NCBI GenBank assembly: GCA_030141605.1
Contig: JAQGDQ010000014.1
Location: forward strand, 1,139,001-1,199,000
Length of the DNA: 60,000 bases
DNA from: Tubiluchus corallicola
Lineage: Eukaryota > Priapulida > Priapulimorpha > Priapulimorphida > Tubiluchidae
Direction of reading: 5' to 3'
Made by a program: the position numbers and the translations under genes. A model generated the notes under the pieces. That model had not been told where the DNA came from. It saw nothing but the letters and a program-made list of their open reading frames with translations, and searched no databases. This document shows, piece by piece, positions 12,351 through 26,656 of the stretch; the stretch's first letter is position 1; every line of letters starts with the position of its first letter.

Positions 12351-13705
12351 TCGAACAAAAATTTAGAGTTTGGTACAGATAATAATAACTATAGACTAAT
12401 ATGCGATCCTGCATGGAGAAATATAAGAGAGTAGTAGTTTAGTTTATTGGATATACATATTACATACATGTTGAACAATGGTTTATATCAATATCAAAAA
12501 TTTAAAATGTATATAGATGTGGTGCTTAAAAACTGAGAATACTTTTTTACAGCACCCCGGAATGCGGAGAAAGGGAAAAAGAATATAAAAAAACATTGAA
12601 AGTGCAGACTAGGAGATAGGTAAGGATACATAGAGAAATACAGAGTCAAAAACAGTCTTGTGATGGAAGATTTTAGATTTAATTGCACATTAAAGTAAGT
12701 AATCAGAGAAAAATGAGTTTGCAAATGCTACAACAATAACTAGAGAGTATACTAATAAGCAAACACAATTAATAATTTTCAAAAACATATTGTTTGAATT
12801 ATATTTTGAAGATAAAAATTGAGTATGAAAGTCTAACATTGTCAGTTATTGTGTTCCATAATCTTGGTCCGGCATTGGCTGTGAAATGCTTTGCCATGTC
12901 AGTTCTGCAACAATATTTAGTTCTACTAGTATGACAATTCGTTAGTTATACACTTATAACAGCAGTATACTGATCCAGGAGATACAATACACCTCTAGCA
13001 ATTTTGATAAATTTTACAAGTACAGTAGAAAAGCCTGGTGACGAGTCAACAATTATTAACATTAGTAAAAAGTGAAACAGCGAACGTGGCGCCTTAAAAA
13101 GTTGCAAAAATTCTTTAGTATGAAATTGAATTAAAACCAATCACTTATTTAGCTGGTGTTAAGTGAATTTGACTCCATCGCCACGTTGTAAAAGCATTAA
13201 TTGATGATTATAAGTGCTACAGATAAAAATCCGCTGGTGTTGTAGATATCTATATTTCAGCTGCTTAAGATGCAAAATTTCGTTCGTGTCTAAATTTTAG
13301 CATGCTAGATTTCTCACGACTTTATCATACTTTTTTATATACCTATACATTAGATTATGCATTCATCACATGTATCAGATTGTAGTAGTAAGTGTCACGT
13401 GATCAGGTAGAAGTGATTATACGTGGCAAAAATTATGGGTGAACACGCATCGTGCTACCTAAGTGACGCGCCTTTTTCTTATACCAGGATCAACAAATTA
13501 CATGTAGAAGAACTACAAACTGATGCAAGAAGATAAGATATTTGCGGATATCACTCTTCAAAATCTGTCCAACAAAACGTGTCATTCTGTGTCAAAGCGG
13601 GACACAGATTACGCCCGGCCGTTTTAAATTTCAATCTATCTGGCATTATTTGAACCGCTGAATGGCGCCCATTATAATCGGGCCTGTGTAGTTTTTTTTA
13701 TATAA

Positions 13706-13776
13706 AACCAGTATAGCCTATTGGACAAAGGATTGGTCTGCTATTATTTTTGGTTCGCAAGCGCGAATAGATCTTT
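13706..13776 (+). mobile_element. decayed tRNA-like SINE head
   Basis: An A box TAGCCTATTGG (about 13714) is followed by GATTGGTCTGC and, about 40 bases on, a B-box-like GGTTCGCAAGC. The order and spacing match pol III promoters of tRNA-derived SINEs. The B box has lost its final CC, and the downstream body is not recognised. Confidence 0.35.
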
Positions 13777-16290
13777 GATATAAATCAACCTAGCATGTTC
13801 CAAGTTTCAGCGTCTAGACACGGCTAGCAAACTCTATATGACTCTAAGGTGCTGTCAGATCACAATGCATCAAAAAACCAGTTCTTGAATAAATGAAATT
13901 TTAAAATCTACTTGGAATGTAAGCTGGACATTTTAAAAGCGGCGTGTGATCCCGCGTTTAATAGTGCGAACTATAAAATTAAAGCGAGTGAAGTGTACAG
14001 GGCGTATTGGGCATCAAGTCAGGGTGAGGTATTTTCATGTGAAACAACCCTTACTATTGTCACAGCCATGCCAAGCGAGCGTTTATGGCAGATAGTAAGG
14101 ATAGGACTGTGCTTAGCTGGGAATTAAGTTTAAGTTGCAACTATAAAATTGGATTAGCATTGAAAAAACGAAAAGTTTTAAATATGAGTTTAAGTTTAAC
14201 TACAGAAAGAGACATAGTAACGCAGATCAATGGGTAAAACGTTGCACTTTTTAAATTCGTGTTGCGTAGTTTTTAAAATTAACTCTATTACAAAAACGTA
14301 CAGCCAAAATGGACAGCAAACAAGATGTTAAATTGCTGTTGTAACTAAGAAATGTAAAGTTCTACTTTTAACAAACCTTTCCTAGCAAATTTTAAAGTAA
14401 CAGCATCTCTTTGCATTTGTGTAAAATATTAAAGCTCATTTTAGTAGGTCCGCTACGTATTGACAGGCTGTGATATCTATCACCAAGCGCTGGAAGATGT
14501 AATCGTTAAATACAGTAATTACTGAAATTTGTAATACTCTTCAACCGAAATTAATTGGATTTGTTTAAAAACTTAAAAGTGAATTAAGATAATAATCCGA
14601 TAAATGAGCACCAATCGTTGGTGTACATTAGTTTATAATAAATTATTTAATGTACATAAAAGTTATACATAAAAGATACTTGTTTTTTCTTAGACGACAC
14701 AGAATCGTTTAGCAAACAATATTTACTTTGTTAAGCACACAAAAAATGATAAAATTACTGATAAATGACATTTTGAACAGTAGAATAATAATCAATATTT
14801 TACGTACATATGTATTAAGGGCGACGTAATTAAGCTAGTGGTGCTGCAGCACAAATACTGTATTAATGTAGATTACAATGGCGATTTTATCTATGCAAAG
14901 AATTCCCAAGTTTTTAGTTATTTTTACTTTAGATCACATCTTTGTAATCAAAGTAAAGAATTTAAAAAACATTAAAATAATTATATTACTGTAAAGCTAT
15001 AAGAATGTTAGTTAAAAAATTATTTAAAAAAATCTAAGATAGGATTTTAAAAGTTCAATGTAAGGACTATAATGTAGCACACATGAAAGTGATGATTTTT
15101 TAATATCCATTTCACTTCTTAGAAAACTTAGAAAAGAATTTTATTTGTCATAAAAACAAAGATTGTAATATCCAAAGTCCAAAACGCAAGTGCAATAATA
15201 CATTACGTTTAACAAACTAAAATTTGGCAGATTTTAATACCTCATATTTTGCTTATTTACTTATTTTTATTGATTTTGTTCAACGTTTTACAATAGCAGA
15301 TTCGTTAAGTTTTTTAAACATTTTGAAAAATGAGTTGTCCACTCTGAATGAGTTGATAACTTAATATAATGAGTGGCTAAATATATTTAATTTAAATCAC
15401 TTAATACAGAACCCGTACATATATGTTTAAAAATGAATCCAAATGTATTAGGCAATAAATAATAAGACTGCAAAGCATGAAAGAAGAAAATGTGTGTTTA
15501 TTTAATGAAAACGTTACTGTCTGGGGCATTCTTGGTTTATTGTTTAAAATTAAAATAATAATCAGGAAACTTGAAGTACAAATTATATACATAATAGCGG
15601 GCCTTAATTACACGCCACCTAGTCAAAATTGTACAGCTTTTTTTACTGACCCCACTTAATCTGAACATTTACAAATTGGGATGAATTACGCCCACTTGCA
15701 AATTTTTATTGTCCAAAATACAACGTACAAACGCATCTTCATGCAAAACGCCTTGCACGGTAGGTTGTTGGGAATAAAACCAATCGAAGCGTCATTATTA
15801 GCATTTTAGGAGCTAAAATTCCATCATTTCATAAAACCGCGGCCACTCCGGCTTTGATTCATAGGATATTTCACAGTCTAATAGCGACACATAAAACATT
15901 TAAAACTTGATGATTAGCAGTGAAGCAATAAACGTTTTAAACTTGATAAAGCTTGACATATTTGCGCAGTGAACCCAAAAAACTGTACAAGCCGCAATTT
16001 AAATCCTGCGCAGGTGATAGAGTTACGCAGCACCTAGATCCGTGTTTCTCCAGGTAACAAACTTTTACCTGTTATCATGTTATGATTATTTTGATTTGCA
16101 ATTGATCACGTATTTTGCTGGTTGCTGCAAAAACACGTATTAACTCTCTATTTCCCACTAACGGGGTTCAGTATTTAATACAAATGCAAGCGTATAGTTT
16201 TGCAATTGATAAGTTAATTAAGTTTTTTCCGTTTAATTAATTTTTTTTAATATTCAAGTTTTCAGCATTAAAACTTTGCCGAAACAAATC
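13777..16290. other. AT-rich noncoding
   Basis: No exon, repeat or structured element recognised. Confidence 0.5.
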
Positions 16291-17058
16291 CGATAAGAAT
16301 GGTGCATAGGAACTATAGTGGTAGTGATCTAAGAATGGCGAAGAAGAACTACAGCAATGCCGATATAAGAATGGTGCACAGAACTACAGCAGCGAAGATA
16401 TAAGACGGATGCACAGGAACCACAACAGTGCTGATCTAAAAATGGTACACAAGAACTACAGCAGTGAGGATCTATGAATCGTGCTAAGAAGTACAGCAGT
16501 ACTGATCTAAGAGTGGTACATAGAACTACAGCAGTGAGGATCTATGAATGGTGCACATGAACTAAAGCAGTGCTGATCTAAGAACGGGTGCACAGGAACT
16601 ACAGCAGTGCTGATCTAAGAACGGGTGCACAGAACTACAGCAGTGAGGATCTAAGAATGGTGCACAGAACTATAGCAGTGAGGACCTAATGGTGCACAGG
16701 AACTAGAGCAGTGCTGATCTAAGAGTGGTACATAGAACTACAGCAGTGAGGATCTATGAATGGTGCACATGAACTACAGCAGTGCTGATCTAAGAACGGG
16801 TGCACAGGAACTACAGCAGTGCTGATCTAAGAACGGGTGCACAGAACTACAGCAGTGAGGATCTAAGAATGGTGCACAGAACTACAGCAGTGAGGACCTA
16901 ATGGTGCACAGGAACTAGAGCAGTGCTGATCTAAGAGTGGTACATAGAACTACAGCAGTGAGGACCTAATGGTGCACAGGAACTACAGCAGTGCTGATCT
17001 AAGAACGGGTGCACAGATCTACAGCAGTGAAGTTCTAAGAAAGATGTACAAGAACTAC
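16291..17058 (+). repeat. ~35-bp minisatellite with 212-bp higher-order repeat
   Basis: About 22 units of 33-37 bp built on GAACTACAGCAGTG, then (AG/CT)GATCTAAGA and TGGTGCACA. Blocks 16531-16742 and 16743-16954 agree at all but two positions over 212 bp, and a third block starts at 16955 and soon diverges. So a six-unit block was duplicated recently inside an older, more diverged array; the units toward both ends are the most degenerate. Confidence 0.93.
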
Positions 17059-18228
17059 GTCTAGGTTACTTATAAAATTTTGAAGCATAAACCCCCTGCA
17101 AAATGCAGAAATTTTTGTTTTTGCAACGAAATAAAAAAAACGAGATATAAATTTGCCGTCGCAAAAAAACCGTTTAACAGATCGTAAACCCCAACTAAAT
17201 ACTTCATACTTAGGTGTTGTTTTATAAACCGCACAATTTATTTGGAAATAAAAAGAATTTGCACCAAAAATAAACCAAACAAAACTTACTACTAAATAAA
17301 TAAGGTTTCATATGTCTAAGTGAAATTAGTCAACTCATTGACCGGTTTACATCCGGTAAATTTACTAGACATAACAACATCTCAGTCATTTCGAAACTCA
17401 AATCATCCTCCAGCTATTCCAATTTGGTTTTTCAATTTGGAAAGATTTACAGCGATGTATATTAACCCTTCTGTTCAGTTAGAAATAAATTCAATATTCC
17501 TTATGGTAAAGGCTAATATACCCCCTATTATTGTGCTCATCTATATACCATTTAGAACAAGATGTTGTGCAGCATTTTAATGAGCGCTGACAAAGCTGAC
17601 AGCGTTGTGAATCCGAGTAAATGTAGAATCAGCGAGAAAGTTTAGTCCAAACTATTGATGGCTGCGACTTTGCAGCATTCTCTGCAGCACTGCTCAAAAT
17701 GGGGAAAATGTTAATTATTGGGCTCTTGAAGAGTCGTTAGAAAGTTACTTTTGCCTTAGAAATAAAGGTGACTTGATTAGTTCTTGAAATCTGGGTGAAG
17801 AGCGGAGCGCCACCACGTGCGTTGAACGAATTTACTCAAACAGACCCTTATGGCGACGGCCATAGACTCCAAGTGGGATTTCACTTGTGTCGTGGTGATT
17901 TGACTTGGCACGTCACTTGGTCATGTGACTTGTGGTTTTGGAGAAAATGGATAAAAGTTCAAACTAATTTTTGGGTATTATTTAAGTATAAATAAAATGG
18001 TCTACATTAATATCTCTATAGTTGCTCATTTCGGACAAACTGTGTTTTTTATGTTAAAATAAAGTGCGAACCTACATTAATTGAAAACAGTGTGACTGAC
18101 AAAGTGAAAGAACTACTGGATTTTTTCTCGGACTCAAGCTGATAGATCGGAATTATTGTTTTTGACAATGCGCACTGCACAGAACTATAATAAGCCATAA
18201 TTCTGGTTGCCGCTGAAAGGGTTAATTA

Positions 18229-18362
18229 TTCCAAGCACGTTGATAAGGGATATACATACCTAGGCAGATAAATGTCTCTACGTGGTTTAACATCCGATGA
18301 CACGCGATATGATTATCATTTAACTTGTAGGGATTACATTTAACCCTTCAACGTACTTGGAA
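18229..18362. repeat. inverted repeat, 19-21-bp arms, ~94-bp spacer
   Basis: TTCCAAGCACGTTGATAAGGG (18229-18249; written here as an arm description) and CCCTTCAACGTACTTGGAA (18344-18362) are inverted copies differing by one base and a 2-base indel. TTAA lies beside both. It could be a very short MITE or a structured noncoding element. Confidence 0.6.
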
Positions 18363-18513
18363 TGTAAAATGTATCATAGCAATACTAAGCAATATTTTCA
18401 TAGAGCTTCGAACTGCCACATTACATTGGCTCGGAGATTTGTACGTTTAATTAATTTATTGTTACTTTTAGAAAGTAATTTATTTTTAATAACTCTGTTA
18501 GCAACAACTTTCT

Positions 18514-18575
18514 AACCCCTTCTCTTTCGTTCTTTCCCTCTCTGTCTTTGTCCTCTCTCCCCCTTTCTTCTCTCA
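18514..18575 (+). repeat. short polypyrimidine stretch
   Basis: CTTCTC, TTTCCC and CTCTCCCCC words with little purine. It resembles the one at 3.4 kb but is not a copy. Confidence 0.65.
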
Positions 18576-21500
18576 GTGCTCTTGACTATATATTTGTATT
18601 AAATTCTCTTTATCTTGCCCGTTCTGTCCTGTAAGCAATTCTTCCAGCGTCTTGTGCCACAAATTTACACACAAACAAACAAATGAACAATTTTACAAAA
18701 GCAAAATGGCAAAACCCAATAAAATCCGAAACATAAAATTCGCTATCGAAATGTGATGTGGATGATAGTTGATCGAACGAGTGAGGCACAATTTTTTCAA
18801 TACGACTAATTTCTTTTTTTGACTTATGACAAAATAACAGCTTGCTCCTGTCCCACTAGTTTAATTTTAAAATCTCAAATTCATTAAACACAACTTTTTT
18901 CGAACTTCACAGTATAGAGTAACGCCCCTGTCCTGTTGTTTCTCAACTAAGTAAGTGCATCTAGTAAATAGTCCAATTCTTGTTTAGAAGTCAATAAAAA
19001 TTTCGTGTGTTGATTTCTAAACAAGTTTAGCACGCCATGAATAGATTTGCAGTTCTATCAAAATGCTGGTCGAGCGTTACTTGCTCACGTATATAGCTAC
19101 TGTATATTGCCAAACAGTGTGCTCGTTTGATTCCATAACCCAGTGCAGCTTGTAAAATTTATTAAATCTGGCAGGTGGGTATTAACGTAAGGCACATCAC
19201 AAGTTTACAAGTTTAACACGCTATTGAACTTGGGTTCAAAAATTTCGCATTAAAGAGTATTCACGTTTTTAAAGTTGATCTTTCTCTACTTTTTCTACAC
19301 CAAAATAACAACAACAGCGACAGATTCAAGATCGACGGCAATACGATCACGCAAATGGCTGCAAGTCATTCATTCTAAGCTTAAAACCAGAACAGTGCAT
19401 ACCATCGTTATAAGAAAATACCATTAGTGTTTCCGTTTCTGTAGCCAATAATGTGAATGCTGATACATATTAAATATTGAAACGTAATTTATGAGATGTT
19501 TAAGTGTTTCGAGTTTAACTGAAGTTAGTATATACTATAAGTTATAATGTTATATTGGTCAAAAATTGCGCTATATACCAAAACTTGTATATATGGGTTT
19601 ACAATTATTATTATTATTAATTATTATAATTATACGGAAAGAATTTTACCAACACATTCTTACAAAATAATATAAAAAAATCTTGCGCAACTGTAGAAAA
19701 TGCTGTATAATTTAAAAAATAAATAAACAAAAAACGAAATGAAATAAATTAAAAGTACAAATGCATTTATTATATGCCTAATTATGACTTAGGAAACTGG
19801 TACTCATATATTAAAAGAAAGATTATTATAGTAACAATTGCACAGCACAAAAAATTCAACACACAAATTTGTAAAATCATTTCTAAAAGTACAATGCAGC
19901 ATTCATGTCGATTGTACACACCTAATTAAACCTATGAACCCCTATACTAGAAGGTACAATATTGCCTATAATTCCTGCGGAGCCATAGAATATATGCATT
20001 ATTTGTACAGATATGTGATACCTTTAGTCTTATATGTACACAAAAACGCTGAAATACATATATGACGTCTTCATTCTGGGTTACTAAAAAATAATCTAAT
20101 AAATTGGTCTGCGCACAACTCTAGATTCAGAGTATAATTTAAAAGCTTCAAATTGCGTTTAAATTCATTTAAAAATAATAATTATAAGCTCCATTTTTGT
20201 GACACCGTCTGCGAGATGCATTATTAAAAGCGGAACTTGTCAGATTATAAATACAGTCGCCATTTATCAAGTAAAAATTTGAACTTCCTTGACAGTTTAT
20301 AAAATCAGCAATTGTCAAACCACTGATAAATATATTTTTATTATCAATGTTACCAGATTAATCAACATCTGTCACTAAGCGGGCACCTGCAGAGTTCATT
20401 GATTACAGGTATCCCAGGTGCGTTAAAATTCATTAAATTCTATCACTAAATTATAGAGCAAATCCTTTACCTTACACCTGTTAATTTCATTGACTTAATA
20501 TTACACAATAATCAGATCTCTAAGAGCATTATAGCTGGAAAATATAAATGTTTTAATGCTATATCGTTTCACGTGTTTATGCATTTAATTTGTCACAAAA
20601 AGACACAATATTTAGTAAAACTAGCCGATTTTAATTGATTTCGTCTTACATATCTTGGCATTTTTTCGAGGGTGGACACTTCAAGCATGTCAAGTATATT
20701 ACATAAATTTCCATTTTCAGTTTCGTTTGACTAGCAAAATGAAACATTTAAATCTGCGTAAGTGCTGTTTGCCACAACATGAAGAAAAAAGTTTCGTAAT
20801 CTTGTACGGCTTTTATGTAAAATGATGCAAGGCTATTTGTGTCATTTTTACATAAAGTACTTCTTAAAATAATTTAGTAAAATGCAATGTTTTAACCAAT
20901 GTATATTATAAAAGTGAAGCGTGCTCAATTTTCCCTTAGTGGTTAATTGAAAATTAATTAAAACTGTTTTAGAGAAATTGATAAATTTCCGTACTTAATC
21001 TATGCATGGTCAAAATTCTTTATTTTAGTAAATACGAGTTGGAAACATTATAAAAGTAGCACTACTAATAGTTATTATCACGTGTTTATTATATTACTAA
21101 GATAACTCATTGATAAGCGAAAGAAGATAAAAAACGGCAAAGTAGGAGACCAAAAAACGTTCTACATAAGATACAGGGTTCATTTTCGTCTGATTATGAG
21201 GAATTGATCTCTTATAATTACTCCATACTTGTTTATTAACATTTATAAATTAATTAATAAATTAAAATTAAAAAATGAAGAAATATTAGAAATTTGTGTC
21301 ATTTCATTCAATGACTACGTTTATTGTAGGAAAAAATGCTAAAATATTTATTTAGCACAACAAAAACAAAATTGCGTATTTACACCTTTACGATAAAAAG
21401 TTTGGTAAAAAACTTCACCTATTTGCAACATTTTTTGATGACGCTATAGTTATATAATAAATTAACCTGATATAAAAAGCTTAATATGATAGCGCTTGTA

Positions 21501-22680
21501 AAATTTTATAACCAGTAGCCATGCCGCTCACAATCTGGTTATAACAGGCGCGTTTTAATATCTCAAATATTAGACATAAGTTTACAATTTCTAAATGTTT
21601 ACGCATTTACCTCGACTATCTCAATGTTCTAATTATATCAAAAAATTCTTTATTATGCCAAATGTAATGTTTACTGTTTGCTGTAGTTAAATACTTCACT
21701 GCGACGTTACCATCAGACGCGGAAAAAACGGTAACAAATCAATTCACAAAGTACGCTCTGCATTGAAACAAATCATTTAAAAATGCACAGATTTATTTTT
21801 TACACAGATACCACAATATTTTTTAGTCACTTGAAAAAAATACGTACACAATTAGCCAATATATGAAATTCGCTCTTTTCGGAGCATTGCAAGAAAAGCC
21901 TCGCGCATATTTTAAATTACCGACAAAAATGAGATTTTTTAGTTGATCAAAAAATTTGCATATACTTGTGGCGATATATTTGGTGATATCAAAACAGACA
22001 CCTGTTTCACTGACAGCTAATTTTAATTAAAGCATTTCAGGCAGTTTAGTTTTAATAATGAGGAAAACAACACTTCTCCTGTCAGTAATCTACTTACCCT
22101 TCCCCCTGATGTTCTATACACCGTTGGTCATCCCATGAACGATACATGGCACAAAAAAATGTGCGGCCGGTACAAGAAAATCACCAACCAACATGATACC
22201 ACATCCACCACATTATCAATCTCAGCACAGCAAAATCTTGCACAGCTATTATAAACCAACCCCGAGGGGCTCGCAGGTAGCTGGGGTCTACCTGTGTTAC
22301 TCAAACCAACTGAGCATCAAAACATCAATAAAAAATTCAACAATTAAATTTTACACCGGGCTGAGGCTACAGCCTGTTCGCCGTTTTAAAACGCGATTGT
22401 TAAAAATTTCAATAGTCGCGCCGGCAAATTTGTCACATCAAGCGTCTGAGAGCAGTCACGGGATAGACCCACTGCTGTCTTATCAAAACCACTACATGAA
22501 CGTAAACTGACAACACCGCTTGGTATGATACTATCTTCGCATTCACTAGACCTGAAAAGTGTAGTAATGATCAAGTTCGTGAAGAAAGGATTGTGACCTT
22601 CACATTATGTTTTTTTGGTGGTAAAAATTTATCTGGCACAGATACGCACAAGTGAATGACTTGAAATATCGTTGTACTTA

Positions 22681-22710
22681 TTAACCCTTTTATATTACAG
22701 ATAGGGTTAA
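22681..22710. repeat. short hairpin, 8-bp perfect arms
   Basis: TTAACCCT (22681-22688) and AGGGTTAA (22703-22710), with a 14-base loop. Confidence 0.5.
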
Positions 22711-23489
22711 CTGCGCAACTATCTATTTGTTGATGTGGGGTTATCTAAATTTAAGTCAGAACTATGATCAGAATTCAACGTTTTAATTTGAAGAATAAAT
22801 GTAAAAAAGCAAATGGTTCATTGAAACATTATGATTCATTATGATGCACAAATTTAGAACATAACTAAAACCATGATACCTGTTATTGAAAATTCAAAAG
22901 AAAAATTACGATTTTGGCTGTAAATCCAACCTCTCTCCGCTATTTTGACTAATCCGTTTAAATAATTAATATTGTACAGTGTCATTTACTTTTCCAGAAT
23001 TTTGAGAGAGTTTCTCGTAAATAACCATGTAGTAAACGAAATTTTTTCAAATTAAACCAAAATGTTGATTTAGCTGCTGTACCTTGGAGCGCAAACTCTT
23101 TCCCCGATCTGTAACAAGACGTGTTTCTCCTGCACTCGTATAGAAGCTGCCAGAAATACCATTTCAGCACAGGACATAGATAGATAATGCGATAGCTAAG
23201 AATTTATGAAGTAAAAGAATGAAAGAAAGAATGAATGAATGAAAGAAAAGAGAGAAAGAAAGAAAGAAGAAGGAGAAAAAAGAACAGAGAAAGGCGAATG
23301 GACAGTAGCAATGAAGAAAGACAGCAAAGCCCGAGAAAGGAAGAAACGAAGAATCAAGCGAATGCAAAAAACAAAAAAAGAAGAAAAGGAGAAGTAAAAA
23401 CAAAGAAATGTATACAAAACGAAGGAAAAATAAAATATGGGAAATGAGAAACAATTGCGCGCAGTCAGCAAATGAAGGAGAGAGAGAGC

Positions 23490-23493
<4 letters not shown>

Positions 23494-23565
<72 letters not shown>
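23494..23565 (+). repeat. AG dinucleotide array within a purine-rich belt
   Basis: About 36 AG units. Upstream, 23214-23450 is strongly purine-biased (GAAA/GAAT/AAAG motifs), which opens frames rich in K, R and E on one strand and S and F on the other. Confidence 0.95.
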
Positions 23566-23567
<2 letters not shown>

Positions 23568-24143
23568 CAGAGAAGTAAATGAATACTAGAAACAAATGAC
23601 TAAAGGAATAAAACTTATAAAGATATAAAATTATTAAATTATCGCATATATGCATCAACATTCTAGAATTACAACCTTAGCTAAAAATTTCCGGAACTTG
23701 GAGGACTTCAACAACTGTGTGTTCGGAAAAAAACTGGCAAGTGTTCTAATGGAAGAACTAGATTGTCTGCGACAGACCTGTAATACGTGCATGACGCTAG
23801 TCAACTCTTTACGAGCGACACCATGTGTGCATGTTTTACTTTAAGCCCGTTGATTCCTTCTAAGCGGCAATAAAAGACAATCCCAGCACATAACTCTCTC
23901 CATCCGGTAAACTCCTCAAATAATTTCATGAAAACATTATTCAACCTAATAACTCCTGAATGTGCAATAAAATATGAATAAGTGGCCGTGACTGTTTACA
24001 TATCATTGCGAATCGCCCACCACCAGAAAGAGTAATTTCAGACGACTTTTCTTCATAAAAAGCAAAAACATTTCATGTTGACGAGGTGGAAATTTGTTGA
24101 CAGGGGGAGTGTGAGTGCGTATGAGTGTGCCAGCATGCGTGAA

Positions 24144-24145
<2 letters not shown>

Positions 24146-24241
<96 letters not shown>
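24146..24241 (+). repeat. GT dinucleotide array
   Basis: 48 uninterrupted GT units, with CVCV and HTHT frames that are repeat artefacts. Zero visible interruptions suggest a young, unstable locus. Confidence 0.97.
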
Positions 24242-24242
<1 letters not shown>

Positions 24243-26445
24243 ATGTGCAAAACATCCGAAATAAATGCAAGAAGAAATTCTCAAGGTTTTTCAACCGTCG
24301 GGGTGTCAAGAGAACATTAAATGTCACGGATTCATGGCAATCATGACCTATGTATTTAAAAACTACATGATGACTGACCATTAGATGACCTTAACGCCTC
24401 CAAACTGATTGAAATATACTTTCTTAAATTTAAAATATGACAAATAAATAAATAGTTGGGTAGCTCACGAAAAGTATTAAATTTTGTTTAATGGTTAATT
24501 TTACCGAATAGGATCTAATACAATGGAATGTAAATTATATAAGGGAATTTAAATACTGGAATGCTAGTAGTCACGCTTGGCTTACGTTTTATGATTTAAT
24601 TAGATCTAAAATGACTAAGAACGAATATCAGTAAAATTGGCTTCACTGGATTGATTATTAAACCGACTAGTTTCAATTTGATCAGATTGGATTGGATAGT
24701 GGAGAGAGCAGTTTGCATTCGATTATTTGAACACGCTTTAGAATGATCTAGTCTGGATTAGGATCTGACGTGGATCTGGACTGTATTGTATTAAGTCGGG
24801 CTGGGTGCGGATTCACTGGATTGCCCCTATTAGAAATGAACGGACTGGATTAATACTGAAATGAGCGGCGCTGTCATAAAAAGTTCATTTCTCAGCGTAC
24901 CAATATTATCATTGAATACTGGAAGTAAGTGAATTAATGAATTTATCACATCAATATCCTGCAAATAGCAAACTTGCAAACATTGAATTCATCATCAGAG
25001 ATAACAGAATATAAAAACGTTAGGAAAAATATCTACTTAAAACATGATTATAATTTTTTAAAGAATTACTCAGTATTCTGAGACTATGGCAATAATGTAG
25101 AAACATTTAATAATAATAATGAACTATCCAAATTAAAAAATGAGTCAGTCCAATGCCCACATTCTGGTTGGATAAAAAAACAAACAAGTTAATCGCGATG
25201 CATCGTTTCTTTTGTCCGCCACTTTGAAGCGACATGAAATGTGCACACCCTGGGGGCAAACAGACAAACCACAACTGCTCAACAAATACAAGATCTAACT
25301 CTTTGTCTTCAATAAGTACATTTTTACGTCTCTATGATTTATGGCTGTCAGTGCGCATGTTCAACGACTTGCAGTGAATTTCTAATTTTACTATAACCTA
25401 TTTTCCACCAGCATTGCTACAGACAATAATGCCGCCCGCGTCCCAAAGTGTTAAGAAGAATATAGTTATGACATACCGCCAATGGGTTGCCCAGAATTCT
25501 ACAATGGTTATTGACACTTAAAATGCTAAAGCCATGTAACAAAATTGCGCTTAAACAAAGAATAAAAATGTTATGAGATAGTAATCTTGATATTCTCAGT
25601 GGCAAATAAATTTCGCTTGTCGAATGTTGTCTTGAAAGGGCCAACAAAGTAATAAATTTAACAGTAGTAAACGGTCTCATGAATATTCTTAATACACATT
25701 TCTAACGCAACGTGGTTCATAATTAGCTTAATTTTGCAAATTAAAGCTACGTTATTGTTATCACTATTACCTTTTCACCAATACTTTTGTTACTGTCGCC
25801 TCCTTCACCTCCATCACAGCCATTATCTAGTGTAACAGAACCAAATGGAAAAAAACTAACTTGAACTTAAAAAGACTAGTTTAAACAATGCCATTGTGTG
25901 CTGGATTGACTGTAGTGCTTTGGGCATTTGGACAGGGACACACACTAACCAATAAGCATCCTTTAATGGTAAAGTGGTCAATAAACCCAATATTCATCTT
26001 TTAGTCATTTAGTTCTTATATGGTTTTGGACATTCTTAAAATTGTAGAGTAGAATGGACTGAATGGAAGCGGACCAAATAATAATAATAATAAAGTAAAA
26101 ATAAAATTAACTACAGGTCAAACAACAAAACTACAACGACACAACATTAAAAACACTAAAAGTTGAATGTTGGGTTTGTCGACTACTTTTCCATTAAAAT
26201 AATTAGGATATTGATTAGCGTACATTGCCCATGGTCTTACCACTGTAATTAGTATAGTCATATGCAAAGCACTGCAGTCAATCCAGAGCGCTATAGATTA
26301 TTCAAACCTAGTCTGTCCCAGTTCAAGTTAGTTTAATGTCGATCAGTTCCGATAAAAATTCTCTGTTCTGATTAAATTTTATTATTTATTGTAAATATAT
26401 TTTATGAGCCTCGTGTAAGAAATAAAATAACTTAACCTATTTTTT
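24242..26445. other. noncoding with GGATT/ACTGGA-rich cryptic simplicity
   Basis: 24640-24860 repeats GGATT, GGATCTG and ACTGGATT words without fixed period, and a similar ACTGG flavour returns at 26680-26820. Otherwise unremarkable. Confidence 0.5.
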
Positions 26446-26656
26446 CTTACTTACTTATTTATCTACTTACTTGCTTATTTACTCACTCACTCACTCACTT
26501 ACTCGCTCAGTCGCTCACTCGCTTACACACTCACCCACTCACCCACTCACCTACTCACTCACACACTCACTCACTCACTCACTCACTCACTCACTCACTC
26601 ACTCACTCACTCACTCACTCACTCACTGACTCTCTCACTCGTTCATTCACTTACGT
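26446..26656 (+). repeat. compound TTAC/TCAC tetranucleotide region
   Basis: TTAC/TTAT units change to CACT units, then to CCCACTCA and ACACTCAC variants, and finally to a pure CACT block ending at about 26628. Confidence 0.9.

Larger units (their letters stand above)
8974..13705. other. AT-rich noncoding
   Basis: No exon supported. It holds the 10.7-kb hairpin and the weak retroelement remnant at 11.9-12.35 kb. A lone B-box-like GGTTCGAATA near 9610 has no A box. Confidence 0.5.
17059..23213. other. AT-rich noncoding
   Basis: Very AT-rich between 19.4 and 22 kb, with short frames only. It holds the 18.2-kb inverted repeat, the 18.5-kb pyrimidine stretch, small ATT runs near 19.6 kb and the 22.7-kb hairpin. 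Confidence 0.5.

Noticed and set aside
25417-25680. 87-codon minus-strand frame with hydrophobic stretches, considered as a receptor fragment
   Set aside because: No family motif is visible and AT-rich DNA readily yields hydrophobic frames.
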